Shown piece by piece: positions 7,235 through 14,316 of a stretch of 64,000 nt of DNA (the first letter of the stretch is position 1; the number at the start of each line of letters is the position of its first letter). The position numbers were made by a program, and so were the translations under genes. Location: NCBI RefSeq assembly GCF_003815675.1, contig NZ_CP033918.1, positions 3,658,001-3,722,000 of the forward strand, written 5' to 3'. Source of the stretch: Chryseobacterium sp. G0186. GTDB taxonomy: Bacteria > Bacteroidota > Bacteroidia > Flavobacteriales > Weeksellaceae. A model generated the notes under the pieces. The model was not told the DNA's origin and ran no database searches. It saw nothing but the letters and a program-made list of their open reading frames with translations.

Positions 7235-8276
7235 TTTCTTTCTCAAAACAATGTTCTTTCTGGTGGTTTTGATGCTGAGCTGTACATCCTGTTCAGATGA
7301 GGTCATCCAGCCCTTGGAAAAGAATGAAGCTTATAACCTAACATTTCCCTCTTATTTTCCGGAGATGACGTTCGACCAATCTGCAAATCCTGTTACCAAA
7401 AATGGAGTAGAGTTAGGAAGAAAATTATTCTACGAGGGAAGGCTTTCAAGAAACAACACCATTTCCTGCGGTTTCTGCCATATCCAGGAAAATGCCTTTA
7501 CACATCACGGGCATACCGTAAGTCATGGAGTAGATGACAGAATAGGGATCCGAAATGCACCCCCGATTCAGAATATGGCATTTCTGAAAAGGTATATGTG
7601 GGATGGAGTGATTCATAATTTGAATGAACAGCCCATTATTCCGATGACCGATGTCAATGAAATGGATAGCTCTATGCCAGAAGCCATTTCCAAGATAAAG
7701 GATGATCCGAAGTATAAGAAGCTTTTCATGGCGGCCTATGGTGATGAAAACATGACCGGAGAAAAAATTCTAAAAGCTTTGTCGCAGTTTATGGCTTCCA
7801 TGATTTCTGCGGATTCAAAATATGACAGATTCAGACAGGGAAAAGAAACCCTTTCTTCAGAAGAATCACAGGGAATGGCATTATTCAATCAGAAATGTGC
7901 TTCCTGCCATAGCGGAGGGCTATTCACAGATGAAAGTTTCAGAAATACGGGAATGTACTATAATAACCAGTTTAAAGATGCGGGTCTTCATCGGGTAACG
8001 CTTGACCAGAATGACTGGATGAAATTCCGTGTACCAAGTCTTAGGAATGTGGAGTATACAGCTCCTTATATGCACGATGGAAGGTTTTATACCCTGGAGG
8101 CAGTGCTTAATTTTTACTCGGACAATGTAGAAGATAACCCTAACCTTGATCCGCAACTGAAAAAGAATAATCACATCGGAATTGCGATGAATACTCAGGA
8201 AAAGCAATTGATCATTGCGTTTCTGAAGACGTTATCCGATAAAAGTTTTATCACCAATCCAAAATTTGCAGAATAA
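7218..8276 (+). CDS. Di-haem cytochrome c peroxidase family protein (MbnH/MauG-like)
   Basis: A 352-residue periplasmic lipoprotein (SCTSC within 21-25; either Cys could carry the lipid) with two c-type haem motifs, CGFCH at 84-88 and CASCH at 227-231, in the layout of the bacterial di-haem peroxidase superfamily. The family includes true peroxidases and enzymes such as MauG and MbnH that use H2O2 to oxidise Trp residues on a partner protein. The partner candidate is the MbnP-like gene overlapping upstream. An alternative ATG at 7227 drops three residues only. The nearby secreted superoxide dismutase could supply peroxide, which is inference. Confidence 0.88.
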   Translation: MYTMTNFFLKTMFFLVVLMLSCTSCSDEVIQPLEKNEAYNLTFPSYFPEMTFDQSANPVTKNGVELGRKLFYEGRLSRNNTISCGFCHIQENAFTHHGHTVSHGVDDRIGIRNAPPIQNMAFLKRYMWDGVIHNLNEQPIIPMTDVNEMDSSMPEAISKIKDDPKYKKLFMAAYGDENMTGEKILKALSQFMASMISADSKYDRFRQGKETLSSEESQGMALFNQKCASCHSGGLFTDESFRNTGMYYNNQFKDAGLHRVTLDQNDWMKFRVPSLRNVEYTAPYMHDGRFYTLEAVLNFYSDNVEDNPNLDPQLKKNNHIGIAMNTQEKQLIIAFLKTLSDKSFITNPKFAE

Positions 8277-8290
8277 TTGATAGTACAGAC

Positions 8291-9238
8291 ATGAAGAAGA
8301 TCATTTTAATTATAAGCCTGGTTCTGTTTACAGTGAGCCAGGCCAAAACCATCAGAGACAGTGCTGATATTTCACAACATCATTTTAATGCTATTGATTT
8401 TTATGACGATTGTGATGCCTGCGGTTGCGCTGCAGGAAACGGTTCCTCAGGCTTTGAATCCCTATTGAATCCACAGTTTATCGGAATTAAATACTTTGCA
8501 CAACATTACAAAGCAAAAGAAAACCTATTTGTAAAGGATCTTACCCAGGACCAATACTTCAATACACTTCAGCTTTGGGGGAAGATCCCTTTAACCAAAA
8601 AATTGAGTGTGTATGCAAGTTTACCATTCCATTTTCATGAAAAGAAAACCTTGCAGGGAGATATCAGGATCAATGGAATTGGAGACCTGAACTTAATGGG
8701 GATTTATCAGCTGATTGCTTCCAAGGATAATTTTCATCAGTTAAATGGAGGATTGGGAGTAAAAGTTCCCTTAGGAAAGTTTGATGAAAAGGGAGCATCC
8801 GGCGTTAATCCGAGTTTTCAGTTGGGAACCGGAAGTTGGGATTATCAGGCAGCATTGAACTATAAATTCCAGAAAAATAAATTGGCAGTATTGATTAATA
8901 CCGATTACACCATAAAAACAGAAAATAAAAAGAACTATCGTTTCGGAAACCAATGGAACTATGCTGCTACAGGGTTTTATCAGATTGCAGGCAATGAAAA
9001 GACCATCTTTTCGGCAAAAGCAGGAATTCAGGGCGAAGTATATGCCCAAAACAAACAGTTTGGGGAGGCTCTGCCTAATACAGCCGGAAGTGCCCTGTAT
9101 GGAAAACTGGGTTTTGAAGCTTCCTATAAAAAATTCAGCCTGGGAAGTGAGGTTATGCTGCCGGCATATACTCATCTTGCCGGTGGAGATATTGAAGCAA
9201 AATCAAGGTTCAGTATTTTTGTGAATATTGGAATATAG
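8291..9238 (+). CDS. Outer-membrane beta-barrel protein of the MbnP/MbnH cluster
   Basis: A 315-residue protein with a signal peptide (about 1-18), a short mature N-terminus carrying a Cys cluster (DDCDACGC, about 41-48), and a C-terminal two-thirds made of alternating amphipathic strands ending in a short hydrophobic strand (FVNIGI). This is what outer-membrane barrels look like; it resembles the transporter-type barrels often annotated beside MbnP/MbnH pairs. It starts 14 bases after the di-haem gene. The Cys cluster is unusual for a barrel and could bind metal at the periplasmic face. The substrate is unknown. Confidence 0.72.
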   Translation: MKKIILIISLVLFTVSQAKTIRDSADISQHHFNAIDFYDDCDACGCAAGNGSSGFESLLNPQFIGIKYFAQHYKAKENLFVKDLTQDQYFNTLQLWGKIPLTKKLSVYASLPFHFHEKKTLQGDIRINGIGDLNLMGIYQLIASKDNFHQLNGGLGVKVPLGKFDEKGASGVNPSFQLGTGSWDYQAALNYKFQKNKLAVLINTDYTIKTENKKNYRFGNQWNYAATGFYQIAGNEKTIFSAKAGIQGEVYAQNKQFGEALPNTAGSALYGKLGFEASYKKFSLGSEVMLPAYTHLAGGDIEAKSRFSIFVNIGI

Positions 9239-9573
9239 AGGTAGTATGACAGCTAAGAGTACTTACCAGTATTGATATATGCTGTTTGTTACACAAAGGT
9301 TTAATGTTTATACTTGTTTATTGTAAGGATCTGAGAGAAATCAATTAAAATTGATTTGATGAAGCAAACGTTTTATTTATTCTGCTTCTTCAGTGATGAG
9401 GTTCTTAAATAATGCAGTTCACATTAAACCTTTGCTTTAAAAAATGGGAATATAACTGAGTGAAAATTTATCATCAGTTTTAAGAATCTTGTACCCAAAG
9501 CCATTTTCTGGAATCATTCTTTTATAATATTGTAAATCATTTTGTTATTTACTTCTATCTATTAATAATTTTC
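9239..9573. other. Gene-free gap with an inverted-repeat element
   Basis: No coding region is convincing here. The main structure is a pair of perfect 14-bp inverted repeats (9294-9307 and 9421-9434), described separately, followed by AT-rich DNA up to the riboswitch promoter. Confidence 0.55.
9294..9434. repeat. MITE-like element with 14-bp inverted ends
   Basis: CAAAGGTTTAATGT at 9294-9307 is the exact reverse complement of 9421-9434. The interior holds a 9-bp palindrome (9338-9346 with 9349-9357) and a GAAGCA/TGCTTC hairpin (9361-9366 with 9383-9388). The 141-base size, the terminal inverted repeats and the absence of coding sequence suggest a miniature mobile element or a remnant of one. 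No target-site duplication is obvious. Confidence 0.4.
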
Positions 9574-9581
9574 TATCTTTG
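9574..9581 (+). promoter_or_regulatory. -7 promoter element for the cobalamin riboswitch operon
   Basis: TATCTTTG fits TAnnTTTG and lies just upstream of the riboswitch body, so transcription would start at about 9587. A TTTG exists at 9541-9544, but the 29-base gap is longer than usual. Confidence 0.5.
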
Positions 9582-9589
9582 CCGAAATT

Positions 9590-9750
9590 TGGTGAGCCAT
9601 AAAAAGCTCTTAAAAGGGAATCCGGTGAAAATCCGGGACAGACCCGCTGCTGTAAGCTCCACACCAAGATTTTTGAAGAATATATCCACTGTTTTTTAAT
9701 GGGAAGGATTTCAAAAATGGAGTAAGTCAGAAGACCTGCCAGAACAATAA
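9590..9750 (+). promoter_or_regulatory. Cobalamin (B12) riboswitch
   Basis: The conserved cobalamin-aptamer core is plainly visible: GGGAATCCGGTGAAAATCC (9616-9634), then GACCCGCTGCTGTAAG (9641-9656), and at the 3' side AGTAAGTCAGAAGACCTGCC (9721-9740). A variable arm of about 50 bases lies between. The element sits in the leader of a TonB receptor operon. In this class B12 binding lowers expression of the downstream genes; in Bacteroidota this is usually at translation. The bounds are approximate. Confidence 0.95.
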
Positions 9751-9788
9751 ACGTTTGACGCTTTCGTGGAATAAAGCTTAGGACAACA

Positions 9789-9842
9789 ATGATTCTGTGC
9801 AGTAACAGCTGTGCCTTGTCGTTGCTTTCTTATATCCATTAG
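9789..9842 (+). CDS. Possible 17-residue leader ORF between riboswitch and btuB
   Basis: ATG at 9789 opens a frame MILCSNSCALSLLSYIH ending in TAG at 9840-9842, 27 bases before the receptor start. A further ATG-AGC-TAA at 9861-9869 overlaps the receptor ATG. These could be chance, or a translated leader that couples the riboswitch to translation. Nothing in the sequence proves translation. Confidence 0.2.
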   Translation: MILCSNSCALSLLSYIH

Positions 9843-9868
9843 CGTCATCATTATCCCTAAATGAGCTA

Positions 9869-11920
9869 ATGGTGGCAAAACTGACTACATTTCAACTTCA
9901 TAAAATTGTTTTCACCGCATTGGTGTTAGCATCTCAATTCTTGTTTTCTCAAGCCAAGAAAAAAGACAGCATTAAGGAAGAAACCATTAAGACTGTCAAT
10001 ATTTACAAAAAGAACTTTAAGGAAATAGTTCCGGCCCAGGTTTTACAGGGCGAAGAGCTTGAACGGCTAAACAGCCATTCTGTGGCCGACGCATTACGGT
10101 ATTTCTCAGGAGTCCAGATCAAGGACTATGGCGGAATGGGCGGAATGAAGACCGTTAATATCCGAAGTATGGGAAGCCAGCACGTTGGTGTTTTCTATGA
10201 TGGAATCCAACTGGGTAATGTTCAAAACGGTATGGTCGATTTGGGAAGGTATTCTTTGGATGATCTGGAAGAAATTTCTTTGTACAATGGTCAGAAAAGT
10301 GAAATTTTTCAGCCTGCAAAAGACTTCGGTTCATCGGGATCTATTTATTTACAGCCCAAAACACCGGTTTTCACAGGAACCAAGAAGACCAATCTTCTGA
10401 TGAGGGCAAAAAGTGCATCCATTGATTTATTTAACCCCTCTTTTCGTTTAGAGCAAAAGATCTCCAAAAGAATTTCTGCAAGTCTTAGTGCCGAATTTCT
10501 GCAGAGTGACGGGCTTTACAAATTCCGTTATACCAGAAAATATCCGAACGGGGAAACGGCTACCGATACCATTTCCAAAAGATACGATTCCGATATTAAG
10601 GCAAAACGTTTTGAAACATCCATTAACGGAACCCTCAACAACGGAAGCTGGAATGTGCGTGGTTACGGTTATATTTCGGACCGTGGTATTCCGGCGCCTA
10701 TTGTAAAGTTTCGTTTCAAAGGAAGAGGAGCGAGAATGCTTGATGAAAATTATTTTGTACAGGCTAATTTCAGAAAGAAGCTATTTCCTAAGCTAGAAAC
10801 CCAGCTTAAGGCAAAATTCGCTTACGATTATACTCATTTTAATGATACTGTACTATCGCAGTCCGTTTACCCTGCAAAGAATACCTATATTCAACGGGAG
10901 GTTTACCTTTCATCATCCAATATTTACTCGGTCAATTCCAATTGGGATATCAGTCTGAGTGGTGATTTTCAGTATAACAATCTGGATGCTGACCTGAGAG
11001 ATTTTACGTATCCTACACGATATACAACATTGGTAGCCCTGGCAACCACCTATCAATGGAATAGGTTCAAATTTCTGGGAAGCCTGCTGGGGACTTTTAC
11101 TTTTGAAGAGGTGCAACGAAATAAAAGACCTGATGACAGGCGGGAATGGACTCCTGCATTTTTTATGAGCTATCAGCCTGCTGCCATTCCGGAGCTTACC
11201 CTTAGAGCTTTCTATAAAAAGATTTTCAGACTGCCAACCTTTAATGATCTGTATTATACCAATATCGGAAGTACTTATCTGGAACCTGAATTTACCTATC
11301 AGCATGACATTGGATTTACTTATCAGAAAAAATATAATAATACCTTATTTAAGGGGTTTTATATCAAAGTAGACGGATATTATAACAAGGTAAAGGATAA
11401 GATTGTAGCAGTACCTACCGTCAATATGTTCCGTTGGATGATGGTAAACCTGGGAAAGGTTGAAATTATCGGAGCAGATGTAAATGTACAGGCAGAAATG
11501 ATGCTTGGAAAAGTAAAAATCAGGCCTTTATTGTCTTATACCTATCAGAGTGCAAAAGATAAGACATTCAATGGTGATGGGATTATCCCTGCAGATACCT
11601 TTTATGGTGAACAGATCCCTTACACGCCATGGCACAGCGGCTCTTTTACCCTGATGGCAGATTATAAGGACTGGAGCTTCAATTACAGTGCGATTTATGT
11701 TGGAAAACGATATGACGGTCAGCAGGATAATATTCAGTATAATTTTGTTCAGCCTTGGTATACCCATGATCTTTCTGTTCAGAAAAAATTTAATCTGGCC
11801 GGGCACCTTTTTAAGATCAATGTTGAAATGAACAATGTTTTTAATCAATATTACGATGTTGTACAAAACTATCCCATGCCGGGAAGAAACTTTAAACTTA
11901 CTTTAAACTTCACCTTATGA
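9869..11920 (+). CDS. btuB: TonB-dependent outer-membrane receptor for cobalamin (BtuB-type)
   Basis: A 683-residue protein with a signal peptide (about 1-28), a plug domain (about 50-165; segment TVNIRSMGSQHVGVFYDG) and a 22-strand-type barrel ending in an aromatic last strand (LTLNFTL). Such receptors take up large substrates using TonB energy. The cobalamin riboswitch in the leader identifies the substrate much better than the protein sequence does. There is no N-terminal carboxypeptidase-like extension of the SusC type. The next gene overlaps its stop codon by 4 bases and encodes a surface propeller lipoprotein, matching the BtuB-BtuG arrangement of Bacteroidota. Confidence 0.92.
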   Translation: MVAKLTTFQLHKIVFTALVLASQFLFSQAKKKDSIKEETIKTVNIYKKNFKEIVPAQVLQGEELERLNSHSVADALRYFSGVQIKDYGGMGGMKTVNIRSMGSQHVGVFYDGIQLGNVQNGMVDLGRYSLDDLEEISLYNGQKSEIFQPAKDFGSSGSIYLQPKTPVFTGTKKTNLLMRAKSASIDLFNPSFRLEQKISKRISASLSAEFLQSDGLYKFRYTRKYPNGETATDTISKRYDSDIKAKRFETSINGTLNNGSWNVRGYGYISDRGIPAPIVKFRFKGRGARMLDENYFVQANFRKKLFPKLETQLKAKFAYDYTHFNDTVLSQSVYPAKNTYIQREVYLSSSNIYSVNSNWDISLSGDFQYNNLDADLRDFTYPTRYTTLVALATTYQWNRFKFLGSLLGTFTFEEVQRNKRPDDRREWTPAFFMSYQPAAIPELTLRAFYKKIFRLPTFNDLYYTNIGSTYLEPEFTYQHDIGFTYQKKYNNTLFKGFYIKVDGYYNKVKDKIVAVPTVNMFRWMMVNLGKVEIIGADVNVQAEMMLGKVKIRPLLSYTYQSAKDKTFNGDGIIPADTFYGEQIPYTPWHSGSFTLMADYKDWSFNYSAIYVGKRYDGQQDNIQYNFVQPWYTHDLSVQKKFNLAGHLFKINVEMNNVFNQYYDVVQNYPMPGRNFKLTLNFTL

Positions 11921-13053
11921 GAAAGCTAAACCTCTGTTTTTTAATTGTTGCATTGGTTTCTCTTGTTGCCTGCCGTACCGATGAAATTGTGATTCCGATG
12001 GAGGTGGTAGATGGGCTTGCGCCTATTGAAAATACTGCTATAAAAGGATTCTACGTATTGAATGAAGGAAATATGGGAAGCAACAAATGTACCCTGGATT
12101 TTTTCGACTACACCAAGGGAACCTACTATAGAAATATCTATGCAGAGATCAACCCGAATGTTTTAAAAGAATTGGGGGATGTAGGTAATGATATAAAAAT
12201 CTATGGAAGCAAGCTCTACATCGTGGTTAATGTTTCCAATACCATCGAAGTTCTTGATGCGAAGACTGCCAAACGCATAAAATCAATTCACCTGCAAAAC
12301 TGCAGATATCTTACATTCAATAACGGGAAAGCCTATGCCAGCAGCTATGTAGGCCCGGTGGATATTAATCCCAACGCTCCCAAGGGAAAAGTGGTGGAAA
12401 TTGATACCACCTCGCTTGCCATACAGCGTGAAGTAACCGTAGGATACCAGCCCGAAGAAATGGAAATTGTAGGAAATCAGCTTTTTGTGGCCAATTCCGG
12501 AGGATATATGGTTCCGAATTATGATAGAACTGTTTCTGTGATTGATCTGAATAATTTTACAGAAACAAAAAAACTGGATGTTGCCATCAATCTTCACCGC
12601 CTTAAAAAAGACAATTATGGTGATCTGTATGTAAGTTCAAGGGGAGATTATTACAACATTCCATCAAATTTATATCTGATTGATGCCGCTACAGGAGCCA
12701 TAAAGAAAAACTTCCATATTGCGGTCAATGAAATGACGATTGTTAATGATAAACTCTATTTCTACGGGAATGAATTCAACTATAATACCCATGAGTATAA
12801 GAAAACATTCGGAATCATTGATGTAAAGACCGAGCAAATCATTTCCAACAGAATTGTGGATCCGAATTATGAAGCCATCATTAAAACACCTTACGGAATT
12901 GCTGTAAACCCCATCACCGAAGATATTTACATTACCGATGCCAGAAATTACGTATCAATGGGATTTGTGTATTGCTTTGACAAAAACGGGCACTTTAAGT
13001 GGAAAACAGAAGGTGGAAACATCCCTGCCCATTTTGCTTTTTTATATAAATAA
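11917..13053 (+). CDS. BtuG-like beta-propeller surface lipoprotein (YncE/DUF5074 type)
   Basis: A 378-residue lipoprotein (signal peptide ending VSLVAC, Cys19) composed of repeated four-stranded blades of the YncE type, for example YKGFYVLNEG-like, KLYIVVNVSNTIEVLDAKT and DRTVSVIDLNNF segments spaced about 45 residues apart. In Bacteroides, BtuG is a seven-bladed propeller on BtuB that captures B12 very tightly. Position directly after btuB, with a 4-base overlap, under a cobalamin riboswitch supports the same role here. Binding itself is inferred. Confidence 0.82.
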   Translation: MRKLNLCFLIVALVSLVACRTDEIVIPMEVVDGLAPIENTAIKGFYVLNEGNMGSNKCTLDFFDYTKGTYYRNIYAEINPNVLKELGDVGNDIKIYGSKLYIVVNVSNTIEVLDAKTAKRIKSIHLQNCRYLTFNNGKAYASSYVGPVDINPNAPKGKVVEIDTTSLAIQREVTVGYQPEEMEIVGNQLFVANSGGYMVPNYDRTVSVIDLNNFTETKKLDVAINLHRLKKDNYGDLYVSSRGDYYNIPSNLYLIDAATGAIKKNFHIAVNEMTIVNDKLYFYGNEFNYNTHEYKKTFGIIDVKTEQIISNRIVDPNYEAIIKTPYGIAVNPITEDIYITDARNYVSMGFVYCFDKNGHFKWKTEGGNIPAHFAFLYK

Positions 13054-13067
13054 TAAAATTGAGAAAC

Positions 13068-14291
13068 ATGAATAAAAGAACTCTTAATTACTTAACAACC
13101 GGGCTTTTGTCTCTTCTATTTGCAGGAATGATAACCTCGTGTAAACATGACGACGATGAGCAATCTCCTCCTGTTGTAACAGACCCTACCTTTAGAGGAT
13201 TGGAGCCTACATATACCATTGAACGCTTTAAAGTATTAAGTATCCCTACCAATGCTTCCGGAAGTTTTATCTGGAGTATTAATGACTCTATTATTTCTAA
13301 CAGCTCAGAACTTGAATTCATCAGCCCTAAGGCCAATGCTTATCCTTTAACATTGAAAATTGGAAGTAACGGGGAAGAAAAAATATATCATTCTAAAATC
13401 ATTGTAACCAAGGAAACCGTAACCCTAAGTAAATATATTGCCAAGGTCCTTGATTTCCGTCCGGCTGTAGGACAGTTTATGAATGAAATTCCCGAATATA
13501 TTCAAGGGAATACCACAACAGATATGATTAAGAAAGCCAACAGCTCTCTTGTAGGTTCCAATTCTACCATGGTAAGTCTTGGTGGTTTTGGCGGATATGT
13601 GGTATTTGGTTTTGATCATACCATACCCAATCTGGAGGGAAGAGACTTTAAGATCCTTGGAAATGCATTCTTTGGAAATGCTGCCAATGATCCCCGCTCC
13701 GGAAACTGTGAGCCGGGAATCATTATGGTGGCCTATGACAAAAATAAAAATGGAAAACCGGACGACAACGAATGGTATGAGATTGCAGGCAGCGAATATT
13801 TTAAGAACGGAACAGTAAAAGATTACAGCATTACTTACTTCAAACCAGATGAAAGTAAAGTTCCGGTTCCGGGAAGTGAGGGTTGGCAAACCGATATAGA
13901 ATACATCAAGTGGCAGGATAATCTTGGAAATACCGGATTTAAAACAAAAAATACATTCCATGCACAAAGTTACTATCCATTATGGTTTACAGATACTTCC
14001 TACGGTTTTAGAGGAACCAGACTTAAAGATAATTTTTACGATCAGAGCGGAACAGGAACGTATTGGGTAGGGAAGTCTTATGATTTCGGGTATGCAGATA
14101 ATGCTCCCAATAATGATGAAGCCTCCAATATTGATATTTCATGGGCCGTAGACCAAAACGGAAAATATGTAAAACTTCCGGGAATCGATTTTGTGAGAGT
14201 TCATACAGGGATTAATCAGGAAGCCGGATGGCTGGGTGAAGTATCTACAGAAGTTGCTGGTGCTTACGATTTACATTTTAGAAATAATTAA
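13068..14291 (+). CDS. Surface lipoprotein of the cobalamin-uptake operon
   Basis: A 407-residue lipoprotein from the ATG at 13068 (an in-frame TTG at 13059 is also possible). The signal peptide ends in MITSC with Cys25, and the DDDE after it resembles the acidic surface-export signal of Bacteroidota lipoproteins. An Ig- or PKD-like domain (about 40-115) precedes a larger C-terminal domain with a hydrophobic/Gly segment SLGGFGGYVVFGFDH and a Ca-binding-like DKNKNGKPDDNEW loop. Similar proteins recur in B12 operons of this phylum. Its exact job is unknown; accessory ligand capture on the BtuB complex is the likeliest. Confidence 0.7.
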   Translation: MNKRTLNYLTTGLLSLLFAGMITSCKHDDDEQSPPVVTDPTFRGLEPTYTIERFKVLSIPTNASGSFIWSINDSIISNSSELEFISPKANAYPLTLKIGSNGEEKIYHSKIIVTKETVTLSKYIAKVLDFRPAVGQFMNEIPEYIQGNTTTDMIKKANSSLVGSNSTMVSLGGFGGYVVFGFDHTIPNLEGRDFKILGNAFFGNAANDPRSGNCEPGIIMVAYDKNKNGKPDDNEWYEIAGSEYFKNGTVKDYSITYFKPDESKVPVPGSEGWQTDIEYIKWQDNLGNTGFKTKNTFHAQSYYPLWFTDTSYGFRGTRLKDNFYDQSGTGTYWVGKSYDFGYADNAPNNDEASNIDISWAVDQNGKYVKLPGIDFVRVHTGINQEAGWLGEVSTEVAGAYDLHFRNN

Positions 14292-14316
14292 ACGAGATAA
14301 TTTAAATTAATAAAAA

